A stretch of 64,000 nucleotides of DNA, taken from Saprospiraceae bacterium. GTDB lineage: Bacteria; Bacteroidota; Bacteroidia; Chitinophagales; Saprospiraceae. Positions 37,042-45,572 of the stretch are shown piece by piece. A program made the translations under genes and the position numbers. The notes below the pieces were generated by a model. The model made no database searches and had not been told where the DNA came from. It saw only the letters and a program-made list of their open reading frames with translations. Numbering within the stretch: position 1 is the first letter of the stretch; each line of letters starts with the position of its first letter. The DNA is taken from NCBI GenBank assembly GCA_016713025.1, contig JADJPZ010000004.1, positions 4,069,001 through 4,133,000 of the forward strand, given 5' to 3'.

Positions 37042-37195
37042 TTTATATTGTTGATTTTGATTTAGAACAGGAAATAGATATTTCTGATTTTTCTTTATAA
37101 TATTAATGATTTGTCCATGGGCTTTTAATTAGAACAGTAAAAATTTTTAGGCAACGGTTGATTGTTTACATCAATTTGGATTTAGATTTAATGTT

Positions 37196-38224
37196 TTACA
37201 TTTTTTTCAGCAAAAATTCTGTCAATCCCTTAAAATAGGTATCCTGATCATCATACATACACATATGACTTCCATTCTGGCAATACAAATACGTTCCTTT
37301 TTTTACTTCTGAGGCCATCCATTTCATATGCTCAGGGTCCATGGTGTCATGCTGGGCACCTATGACTAACGTTGGTACAATAATTTCCTTTAACCTGTTT
37401 TTTACTGACCATGTTTCAAGCTTACCTGCAATGCCAAACTCACTCGGTCCCTGCATCGTCACGTATAGCGATGGGTTAAGTCTTCCAAAAGAACGATTGA
37501 CAGGCTCAGGCCATGAATCAGTGGGAAGTCTTAGGATATGCTTAGCATAATAATTGGGCATAAGCAGTTCCATATATTTTGGATTGGTGTAGTCATCTCT
37601 TTCTTCTATCATCCTGATGGTATCCAATACTTTTGGGTCCATCAATTTTGCCAGAACATCATCCGCATATTTTCCATACTCGGGAGCATCTGACATCATA
37701 TTGGAAATGATGAGACCTTTCAGGTTTTCCTGGTATTTTAATGCATATTCCATACATAGGATGCCGCCCCACGAATGCCCAAGCAGATAAAAATTCTCTT
37801 TCCCAAGATTCAAGGCTTTTCTCACCTGCTCTACTTCATCTACATACCTTGCTAAATCCCACATGGAAGTATCTTTAGGATTGTCAGAAAACCCGCACCC
37901 AAGTTGATCGTAATAAATGATTTCGATACCTTCTGACGGCAGGAAACTTTCAAAACATTCAAAATATTCATGGGTCATCCCCGGCCCACCATTGAGCAAT
38001 AGGAGTCTCGTCGATGGGTTGTTACCAATTGTCTTTGTCCACACATTAAAAGTACCTTTTGGAGTAGTGATCGGGACGACCTTTACACCACCTGTTTGCA
38101 AGCCCTTTTCTTTAGGAGTAAAATAACCGGAGGAATCGGATGTTGATTGTTGTTTACAGGAATTGCAGAAAACCGTCAAGGAAGCCAGGAGGATAACAAA
38201 ACTGAAATTAAAATGAATATTCAT
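37196..38224 (-). CDS. Proline iminopeptidase-family (S33) lipoprotein hydrolase
   Basis: About 342 residues from the Met of MNIHFNFSFVILLASLTVFC, a lipoprotein signal with the Cys soon after. An upstream in-frame Met (38257) would disturb it. Prolyl aminopeptidase motifs are LLLNGGPGMTHEYFE (oxyanion loop), YYDQLGCGFSDNP, the nucleophile elbow LLGHSWGGILCMEYAL (Ser about residue 150), IGAQHDTMDP (Asp) and NGSHMCMYDDQ (His). It likely releases N-terminal proline or other residues from peptides at the cell envelope. It lies downstream of the S10 carboxypeptidase gene with a gap of about 36 bases, so the two are probably cotranscribed. Confidence 0.87.
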   Translation of the reverse strand: MNIHFNFSFVILLASLTVFCNSCKQQSTSDSSGYFTPKEKGLQTGGVKVVPITTPKGTFNVWTKTIGNNPSTRLLLLNGGPGMTHEYFECFESFLPSEGIEIIYYDQLGCGFSDNPKDTSMWDLARYVDEVEQVRKALNLGKENFYLLGHSWGGILCMEYALKYQENLKGLIISNMMSDAPEYGKYADDVLAKLMDPKVLDTIRMIEERDDYTNPKYMELLMPNYYAKHILRLPTDSWPEPVNRSFGRLNPSLYVTMQGPSEFGIAGKLETWSVKNRLKEIIVPTLVIGAQHDTMDPEHMKWMASEVKKGTYLYCQNGSHMCMYDDQDTYFKGLTEFLLKKM

Positions 38225-38260
38225 GATATTTTTATTTTTTTGGAAAAAGAAATACAAACC

Positions 38261-39790
38261 CTATTCTGATAAAAATTTTCTCACATCTGCTGCTATTTTG
38301 ATGAGGTCGGGCTCGTGAAGATACATCATATGCCCGGCTTCATAATAGGTTTTTGTGATGCGATCCTTTACTATGCCGTGTCTTGCAAATGTATATTCTG
38401 TATCAAAAAACGGGCAGATAAGATCGTAATATCCACTGGCGACCAGCACTTTCAAATCTGTGTTGCGTCTCATCGTCTCGCCTAACTGACGGGCCACATT
38501 TACAGGCCAGGGTTCCCAGTACTTGCCATCAGGTACTGTTCTCCACCGCCATTTTTCACCTATCTCGTTATTGGAAGTAAGGTAGGGTCGATCCATAGTC
38601 ACCTTGAGCACCTCAGCATAATAATGGTTTAACGCTGCTGTAAAAGCACTTTCTATCTGATAGCTGGCAGGGTCGCCCAAGTGTGGTGTTTGGGTGATGT
38701 CGTCAGTTTCGTCTCCCATAAACCTACCATCCAGTCTGCCTATTGCCAAACCCTTGTCTGCTATGAGTTGTTTTTGGAACCTGGGCATCAGGATCATCAG
38801 ATTGGACTGGAGGATATAATTTTTATCCAGGCCTGTAAAATAAGCGAGTCTTCCAGCAACATCATTTTTTTCGGCAGCAGTCAGCAAGTTACCCTTGTAT
38901 AGTGCCGGAGCGTACACATTGTATGTAAATTGCCGGCATTCTTCCACAAAAGCCTCCAAAGTTAGACCAAGACCTGCTTTTTTGTGATACCATGCTGTGG
39001 CTGCCATTGATGGTAAATAAGTGAGAAATGAGGTTATGTTATCATTGATGGAAGTAGAACCGGCATAATCCAATGCCTGAGAGATGAGCACCAAACCATT
39101 CAATGCCATGTTTTGCCCGTCTCCTTCCAGGGTATTGGCTATGGCAACAGCGCGTGTAGTCCCGAAACTCTCTCCAATGATATACTTGGGCGAAAACCAC
39201 CGTTTATTTTCAGTCACCCACATCCGCATAAATTTGGCAATGGATGCCGCGTCTTCGTTCAATCCCCAAAAGTCTTCTTTTTTGCCTTTGCCAATGACTT
39301 CACTGAATCCGGTGCCCACAGGGTCAATGAATACCAGATCTGTGATATCTAGTAAACCGTGTTTGTTTTCCACAAGCTGATACGGTGCAGCACCGTCGTC
39401 CTTGCGGGCATCAGAATCTGTTTTGACGATTTGAGGTCCTAACATTCCCATATGCAACCATAGTGACGCTGATCCGGGACCACCATTGAATACAAAGGAT
39501 ACCGGTCTCCTGGTTATATCTTTATTTCCTTCCTGTGTATAAGCCACTGACCAAATGGAAGCAACAGGCTCTCCTTTATCATTTTTAAGGTGTATTTCTT
39601 TTGCAGTAGCTTTATAAACAATAGTTTTGCCTCCAAAAACACCAGTATGGTTAGTGATAAAAGTTTTGGGAGCACTTACAGCTTTTGTACTGTCTTTATT
39701 CTCCTGTGATGACATGGGAATGGTCAGTAAGAGTAATACAACAATAAGCAAAATACAATTATTTACTTTGAGAGGAAAATGGGTTATCAT
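38261..39790 (-). CDS. Peptidase S10 (serine carboxypeptidase) family protein, secreted
   Basis: A 509-residue protein with a hydrophobic signal (CILLIVVLLLLTIPMSSQ). Carboxypeptidase motifs are VFNGGPGSASLWLHMG (oxyanion and substrate loop), FIDPVGTGFSEV, the nucleophile elbow IIGESFGTTRAVAIA (Ser about residue 206), VASGYYDLICPF (Asp) and YEAGHMMYLHEPD (His). It removes C-terminal residues from peptides in the periplasm or outside. Together with the S33 and S9 peptidases next to it, it forms a peptide-processing set. It is divergent from the S9 gene across a gap of about 250 bases that holds the S9 promoter. Confidence 0.9.
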   Translation of the reverse strand: MITHFPLKVNNCILLIVVLLLLTIPMSSQENKDSTKAVSAPKTFITNHTGVFGGKTIVYKATAKEIHLKNDKGEPVASIWSVAYTQEGNKDITRRPVSFVFNGGPGSASLWLHMGMLGPQIVKTDSDARKDDGAAPYQLVENKHGLLDITDLVFIDPVGTGFSEVIGKGKKEDFWGLNEDAASIAKFMRMWVTENKRWFSPKYIIGESFGTTRAVAIANTLEGDGQNMALNGLVLISQALDYAGSTSINDNITSFLTYLPSMAATAWYHKKAGLGLTLEAFVEECRQFTYNVYAPALYKGNLLTAAEKNDVAGRLAYFTGLDKNYILQSNLMILMPRFQKQLIADKGLAIGRLDGRFMGDETDDITQTPHLGDPASYQIESAFTAALNHYYAEVLKVTMDRPYLTSNNEIGEKWRWRTVPDGKYWEPWPVNVARQLGETMRRNTDLKVLVASGYYDLICPFFDTEYTFARHGIVKDRITKTYYEAGHMMYLHEPDLIKIAADVRKFLSE

Positions 39791-39945
39791 TTTATATTTT
39801 TAGGTATAAAGGTAATTATATTTAACCAACCATTTTGCTTTCTTGTCAGGAAGTATAAATGTACAAATTTTAAAAATAACTCAGGCACCATTTTTTGGTT
39901 TTAAACTTTTAAAGAAAATCCATTTCGTCGAAAAGGTTTAAAAAA

Positions 39946-39978
39946 TTTGATTTTAATAAAAATCTATACTTATCTTTG
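39946..39978 (+). promoter_or_regulatory. Bacteroidota-type promoter for the S9 peptidase gene
   Basis: TTTG at 39946-39949 and TATCTTTG at 39971-39978 are 21 bases apart. They match the -33 TTTG / -7 TAnnTTTG pattern known for the Bacteroidota primary sigma factor. A transcript starting near 39985 makes the ATG at 40045 the proper start and rules out the longer frame beginning at 39976. Confidence 0.65.
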
Positions 39979-40044
39979 GAATTTGGCTTTTGTAAAAACA
40001 AAGTGGGAAAAAATAGTATTAAAAAATTTAAAATTCCTGTTAAA

Positions 40045-42498
40045 ATGAAAAAACAGATTATACTTTTCGTTCTGCTGATTTTAGTTGCATTCATTAACAA
40101 CGTGCAATCTCAGGTAAAAACTAAACCTATAAATGAAAATGATACCTGGCAGAAGCCTCCGAAGGAAATCATGGATGTTCTCAATGCACCATTGCTACCT
40201 GCAGTTTGGACATCACCTACAGGTAAGTATATGATCATGGCTGATCCCATTATTTATCCTCCGCTGGAAGAGTTAGCTTCTGATATGCTTAAACTGGCAG
40301 GTATCAGGGTCAATCCTCGTAATAATGGAAATCATGGTGAACATGGAGGTACTTCACCTCGTATATTCAATATTACAAATAAAGTAATAACTCCCTTAAG
40401 TATACCCCAAAATGCTGAAGTGATAGACGTTAAATGGACTGTAGACGGGCAACGATTTGCTCTTTCTATAGATCATAAAGATCATATAGGACTATGGATT
40501 GGAGACATAAAAGGTAACATCAAAGAAGTCAAAGGCTTAGGGTTGAATAAACTTCTTGGCACTGCCGTAACATGGCTTCCGGATCAGAAAAAACTTTTGC
40601 TGCTACGTATTCCTAAAAGAGGAAACCCTCCTGTTGCTCCTGCAATCCCTAAAGGACCTGAGATAAAAGAAGGTAAAGGTGCTGTAGCCAGATCAACCTA
40701 TGAGTCAAGGAACCTTTTAGAAACAGCACATGATGGTGAATTATTTACCTATTATGCTACTTCGGAACCAGTGATATACGATCCTGAAAAAGGAACATAT
40801 CAGGTATTGGGAGCTTCAGCACCTTATACCGGTGTAGAATTTTCACCAAGTGGAAATTATATTTTAGTTGAAAGACTGGTTGGTCCTTGGTCCAATGAAG
40901 TTGCATACTGGAGATTCGCCCAGGAAATAGAAATATGGGATAAAAATGGAAATAAAGTATCAACTGTTGCTTCTATACCATTAGCTGATGCTGTTCCTGT
41001 CCAAGGCGTGCCCATGGGTGCACGTTCAGTTGGATGGAGAGCTACTTCCCCCAATACACTTTTTTGGATAGAGGCTCTTGATGGCGGAAATCCGGTAGCA
41101 GAAGTGACTCACCGGGACAAACTGATGAGTCTTGAAGCTCCTTTTACAGGGAATGCAAAAGAAGTTTTTCGTGCTGAGCACAGAATAGTTGGTAGTGGAA
41201 GCTGGGGTGAAAAAGAAGGCATGCTGATGCTTACCCAATGGGAAAGAAAAAAAAGATGGGTATATGTATGGCTGCTCGATGTGGACAAAGGAACTTCCAG
41301 AATTTGGTTTGACCTTAATCAAAATGACAGTTATAATAATCCGGGCAATCCTCTCTTTAAACAATTGGCAAATGGTCAGTATGTGATGCGTGAAAAAAAT
41401 GGATCTATATATTTCTCAGGCAGTGGCGCTTCCGATAAGGGCAACAGGCCATTTCTTGATCTCAAGGAATTGGGAACCGGCAAATCAGAGAGATTATTCC
41501 GTTGTGATACCATTAAATATGAATATTTTGTAGGCTTTGCAGAAGATGAAAATAATATTATATTGAGGTCAGAATCTACAGTTGATGTTCCGAATTATTA
41601 TCTCGGCACATTTGGGAATAAAAAAGAAAAAGCCAAGGCCGGTGAAGCAGAACGGGAATTGATAAGAAAACCGATAACAAATTTTGCAGATTCTTCACCT
41701 GAGCTAAGGAAAATAACCAAAAAAATTGTGAAATATCAGCGTGATGATGGTGTGCAGCTCAGTTTTCAATTGAATCTGCCACCGAATTATGTGGAAGGAC
41801 AACGAGTTCCAACTGTTTTGTATGCATATCCTCTTGAATATTCAGGAGCCAGTGAGGCCGGTCAGGTCAGTGGTTCAGATAAACGATTTATGCGTATATA
41901 TGGCCCTTCACATATGTTTTTTCTGCTTCAGGGGTATGCCGTGCTGGATCAGACTGCAATGCCAATGATAGGAGATCCTGAGACTACTTACAATACATTT
42001 GTACCACAGTTGGTTGCTGATGCTGAAGCTGCAGTAAAAAAAGCTGTTGAAATGGGAGTTGCCGATCCTGAACGAATAGGAGTGATAGGTCACAGCCATG
42101 GAGCATTGATGGTTGCAAATCTTCTGGCACACTCTGACCTATTCAAAGCCGGTATAGCCCGCAGCGGTTCGTATAATAAAACCAATCAGCCTTTTGGATT
42201 CCAATCTGAAAGGAGATCACTGTTTGAAGCAAGAGATGTTTATATTCAGCTATCTCCCACTTTTTTCGCTGACAAGATAAATGAACCTATACTTATCATA
42301 CACGGGAACGATGATTCAAATCCGGGAACGCTCACATATCAGTCCGAAGTGTTATATGAGGCTGTGCGTGGGTCAGGTGGCACAGCCAGACTCGTATTGC
42401 TACCCCATGAAGATCATGGTTATTCTGCAAAGGAAAATATTGAACATGTGTTGTGGGAGCAATTGCGATGGTTTGATAAGTATTTGAAGGGAAAATAA
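40045..42498 (+). CDS. S9 family peptidase (prolyl oligopeptidase fold, glutamyl-endopeptidase-like), secreted
   Basis: About 817 residues starting MKKQIILFVLLILVAFINN, a signal peptide; the start is set by the promoter just upstream. The N-terminal propeller region includes VIDVKWTVDGQRFALSI and GVEFSPSGNYILVER. The C-terminal hydrolase domain has the nucleophile elbow GVIGHSHGALMVANLL (Ser about residue 682), IIHGNDDSNPGTL (Asp) and PHEDHGYSAKENIEHVL (His). The PSHMFFLLQGYAVLDQTAMP segment is typical of this bacterial S9 group. It is likely a periplasmic oligopeptidase. The frame is intact. Confidence 0.9.
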   Translation: MKKQIILFVLLILVAFINNVQSQVKTKPINENDTWQKPPKEIMDVLNAPLLPAVWTSPTGKYMIMADPIIYPPLEELASDMLKLAGIRVNPRNNGNHGEHGGTSPRIFNITNKVITPLSIPQNAEVIDVKWTVDGQRFALSIDHKDHIGLWIGDIKGNIKEVKGLGLNKLLGTAVTWLPDQKKLLLLRIPKRGNPPVAPAIPKGPEIKEGKGAVARSTYESRNLLETAHDGELFTYYATSEPVIYDPEKGTYQVLGASAPYTGVEFSPSGNYILVERLVGPWSNEVAYWRFAQEIEIWDKNGNKVSTVASIPLADAVPVQGVPMGARSVGWRATSPNTLFWIEALDGGNPVAEVTHRDKLMSLEAPFTGNAKEVFRAEHRIVGSGSWGEKEGMLMLTQWERKKRWVYVWLLDVDKGTSRIWFDLNQNDSYNNPGNPLFKQLANGQYVMREKNGSIYFSGSGASDKGNRPFLDLKELGTGKSERLFRCDTIKYEYFVGFAEDENNIILRSESTVDVPNYYLGTFGNKKEKAKAGEAERELIRKPITNFADSSPELRKITKKIVKYQRDDGVQLSFQLNLPPNYVEGQRVPTVLYAYPLEYSGASEAGQVSGSDKRFMRIYGPSHMFFLLQGYAVLDQTAMPMIGDPETTYNTFVPQLVADAEAAVKKAVEMGVADPERIGVIGHSHGALMVANLLAHSDLFKAGIARSGSYNKTNQPFGFQSERRSLFEARDVYIQLSPTFFADKINEPILIIHGNDDSNPGTLTYQSEVLYEAVRGSGGTARLVLLPHEDHGYSAKENIEHVLWEQLRWFDKYLKGK

Positions 42499-42655
42499 AA
42501 GGATAAATGTTGGATATATCCCAAATCGGAATATTGATCAGAAATTTCTTTTTGTTTGATCCAGTGCACGCTTTGAGGAATGAGCGAATCATTTGGCTGC
42601 AATGAAGGACAGGACAAAACCTTATACCCAAAAGAAAATGATTTGCAAAATTTAA

Positions 42656-42692
42656 AAATCACAATTATTTGAAAATTAATAACTTGTGATTT
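42656..42692. terminator. Possible weak bidirectional terminator after the S9 gene
   Basis: AAATCACAA (42656-42664) pairs with TTGTGATTT (42684-42692) around a 19-base AT-rich loop, followed by AAATTTTT. The stem is AT-rich and the loop long, so efficiency is doubtful. The right arm is also the start of a 39-bp segment repeated at 7384-7422. Confidence 0.3.
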
Positions 42693-42725
42693 AAATTTTT
42701 CACACAATATTTTCTGTTCACTATC

Positions 42726-43005
42726 AATGAAGCAAAACCATTCTACCTGATCATCGTAAGCGCAATGATGGTTGGATTTCTGCTCAATTATATCGGTATA
42801 TCGCCCATCCAAGGACTGATTTATGCAGACGTTTTTGTATGGTCTGACTGCCCCTGTACTGATAGCTATGATTATGCATATCGGTAACAACAAAAAAATA
42901 ATGAAAAAATGTACAAATGGGTGGAAATCCAATTTTATTGCCAGTATAACCTTCATCTTGATGACAGTGGCTGCAGTAGCCTTATTGTATCTCTTGTGGA
43001 GTTAA
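42726..43005 (+). pseudogene. C-terminal remnant of an Nramp-family divalent metal transporter
   Basis: Translation gives NEAKPFYLIIVSAMMVGFLL and NYIGISPIQGLIYA, then after a frame change FLYGLTAPVLIAMIMHIGN, NKKIMKKCTNGWKSNFIAS and a final hydrophobic helix. This is the pattern of the last transmembrane helices of Nramp/MntH-like transporters (…SPIQALIYAAVLYGL-aP-L…NRKIMG). The first about 330 residues are absent and the frame is shifted near 42830, so it cannot work. It lies just upstream of lon and is unrelated to it. Confidence 0.6.
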
Positions 43006-43080
43006 ATTTCAGCAAATACATGTCAATTTGTCAATTTTGATGACATTAATGGACAAAATGATACCCAAATTCCCTATTTT

Positions 43081-43088
43081 TACGTTTG
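43081..43088 (+). promoter_or_regulatory. Candidate -7 box upstream of lon
   Basis: TACGTTTG fits the TAnnTTTG -7 consensus of Bacteroidota and lies 53 bases before the lon ATG. No good TTG -33 element is seen at the usual distance, so the call is tentative. I see no CIRCE-like or other heat-shock operator. Confidence 0.35.
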
Positions 43089-43140
43089 GTATGTATATTG
43101 TACAATCTCTTTTCCATACTATCAAGATAAACCAAAATTC

Positions 43141-45555
43141 ATGTTTGATAAAAATATATATGCGCTCGACGATATGAAGGAAGAAGGTGATGTCATACCT
43201 GTCTTTAGTATAGGTGATGACGAGCTTAAATTTGATGATGACTACAAAGATATTATGCCGGTCCTGGCATTAAAAAACACAGTACTCTTTCCGGGCGTCG
43301 TCATCCCGATAACAGTAGGAAGAGATAAGTCTATCAAAGCATTGCAAAAAGCCGATAAGGGAGATAAATTTTTAGGAGTCATCACACAAACAAGTATAGA
43401 CAGTGAAGACCCCACGCCTGATGGACTGCATAGAGTAGGAACTATAGCCAGGATCATGAAAATTCTGAAAATGCCGGATGGAAGCACTACCGCTATTTTA
43501 CAGGGAAGGAAAAGATTTGTAGCCAAGGCCTTTATCCACAATGAAAAAATGCTGGAAGCAGAAGTAGAAGTGCTGGAAGACCATATTCCGGCAAGAAACC
43601 TGGAGTTCAATGCCATGATATCTTCGATAAGAGATTATGCCAAAAAGATCATTGAGTTATCTCCAAATATCCCGACAGAAGCAACCATGATGCTCAACAA
43701 CATCAAAAATAATGGATTTCTTCTTAATTTTATCTCATCCAATATCAACCTTGCAGTGGATAAAAAACAGGAAATTCTTGCTATGGATGATTATGTGGAA
43801 AAGGCTGGTCTGATCATGGCTGCCATGAACAATGAGCTGCAGTTACTTCAAATAAAAGACAAGATAGAATCAAGAGTCAGGGGCGATCTCGAAAAACAAC
43901 AAAAAGAGTATTTTCTCAACCAGCAACTCAAAACCATACAGGAAGAACTTGGCGGTAATCCCCAGGAGGAAGAACTCAATAAACTTCAACTGAAAGCTGA
44001 CAAAAAGAAATGGCCGGCTGAAGCCAAAGAAGCTTTTAATCGCGAGATTGTCAAAGCCCGCAGAATCAACCCTCAGATAGCAGAGTATAGCGTCATACTT
44101 AATTACCTTGAATTGATGCTCGATCTGCCTTGGGATGATGTCACAAAAGATGTCTTTAATCTCAAGAAGGTGAAATCTGTACTCGATAAAGACCATTTCG
44201 GACTGGAAGATGTAAAAAACAGAATCATAGAACACCTGGCTGTACTCAAACTAAAAGGTGATATGAAAGCACCAATAATTTGTCTGGTAGGCCCTCCGGG
44301 TGTGGGTAAGACAAGTCTGGGAAAATCAGTAGCCACAGCATTAGGCCGTCAGTTTATACGCATGTCTTTAGGTGGTCTGCATGATGAAAGTGAAATAAGA
44401 GGACATCGAAAGACATACATCGGTGCTATGCCGGGTAGGATCATCCAATCCATCAAAAAAGCAAAATCATCCAATCCTGTATTTATACTTGACGAAATAG
44501 ACAAATTGGGTAAAGATTTCCGCGGAGACCCATCTTCAGCTTTGCTTGAAGTGCTGGATCCCGAACAAAATTCTACCTTCCATGACAATTACCTTGATCT
44601 GGATTATGATCTTTCAAGAGTACTTTTTATTGCTACAGCCAATTCTCTATCTACTGTCCAGCCTGCTTTGTTAGACAGAATGGAGATCATAGAGATCAGC
44701 GGATATTCACTGGAAGAAAAAGTGGAGATTTCAAAGAGACATCTCGTACCAAAGCAATTGAAAGAACACGGATTGAAGGATAATGCAGCTGTGTTAAGCC
44801 CTCAGATTCTGCAACATATCATCCAGAAATATACCAGAGAATCAGGAGTCAGATCTTTGGACAGGACCATAGCAGGGGTGATGCGAAGTGTGGCCAAAAA
44901 AGTGGCCATGAATGAAAAATACAACATCAAACTCTCTGAAAAAGAAGTAGGAGAAGCTTTAGGTCCGGTAAAATTTGACAACGAACAATACACAAAGATA
45001 GACCTGCCGGGAGTAGCAGTAGGACTCGCCTGGACCAGAACGGGAGGAGATATACTGTTTATTGAGGCCAGTACCAGTAAAGGCAAAGGTAAACTTGTAC
45101 TCACCGGCAACCTTGGCGATGTCATGAAAGAGTCTGCTTCAACAGCATTGTCCTACATTAAGGCCCATTGTACATCGCTGGGTATAGAAGCTGAAATTTT
45201 TGAGAACACCGATATACACATCCATGTACCTGAAGGAGCCATACCCAAAGATGGTCCAAGTGCTGGGATCACCATGTTGACTGCACTCACATCAGCATTG
45301 AAAGCCAAACCTGTCAAATCGCATCTTGCCATGACTGGTGAGATCACACTCCGGGGTAAAGTACTGCCTGTCGGTGGTATTAAGGAAAAAGTCCTTGCAG
45401 CAAGAAGGGCCGGCATCACTACGATCATGCTGTGTGAAGAAAATCGTCGTCATGTGAAACAAATACCAGCTGATTATGTCAAAGGTGTAGAATTCATCTA
45501 TGTGACCAAAATGGATCAGGTGATTGAAAATGCGCTTGGGTTTTTAGTGTTTTAA
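43141..45555 (+). CDS. lon: ATP-dependent protease Lon
   Basis: An 804-residue cytoplasmic AAA+ protease. The N-terminal substrate-binding domain covers about 38-245 (MPVLALKNTVLFPGVVIPI). The AAA module has Walker A GPPGVGKTSLGKS (about 383), Walker B PVFILDEIDKLG and the arginine region RGDPSSALLEVLDPEQN. The protease domain has EGAIPKDGPSAGITMLTAL (Ser about 705) and GKVLPVGGIKEKVLAARRAG (Lys about 748). It degrades misfolded and regulatory proteins. Length and motifs are canonical, and the frame is intact. Confidence 0.96.
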   Translation: MFDKNIYALDDMKEEGDVIPVFSIGDDELKFDDDYKDIMPVLALKNTVLFPGVVIPITVGRDKSIKALQKADKGDKFLGVITQTSIDSEDPTPDGLHRVGTIARIMKILKMPDGSTTAILQGRKRFVAKAFIHNEKMLEAEVEVLEDHIPARNLEFNAMISSIRDYAKKIIELSPNIPTEATMMLNNIKNNGFLLNFISSNINLAVDKKQEILAMDDYVEKAGLIMAAMNNELQLLQIKDKIESRVRGDLEKQQKEYFLNQQLKTIQEELGGNPQEEELNKLQLKADKKKWPAEAKEAFNREIVKARRINPQIAEYSVILNYLELMLDLPWDDVTKDVFNLKKVKSVLDKDHFGLEDVKNRIIEHLAVLKLKGDMKAPIICLVGPPGVGKTSLGKSVATALGRQFIRMSLGGLHDESEIRGHRKTYIGAMPGRIIQSIKKAKSSNPVFILDEIDKLGKDFRGDPSSALLEVLDPEQNSTFHDNYLDLDYDLSRVLFIATANSLSTVQPALLDRMEIIEISGYSLEEKVEISKRHLVPKQLKEHGLKDNAAVLSPQILQHIIQKYTRESGVRSLDRTIAGVMRSVAKKVAMNEKYNIKLSEKEVGEALGPVKFDNEQYTKIDLPGVAVGLAWTRTGGDILFIEASTSKGKGKLVLTGNLGDVMKESASTALSYIKAHCTSLGIEAEIFENTDIHIHVPEGAIPKDGPSAGITMLTALTSALKAKPVKSHLAMTGEITLRGKVLPVGGIKEKVLAARRAGITTIMLCEENRRHVKQIPADYVKGVEFIYVTKMDQVIENALGFLVF

Positions 45556-45572
45556 GATAAATCAAATAAAGA

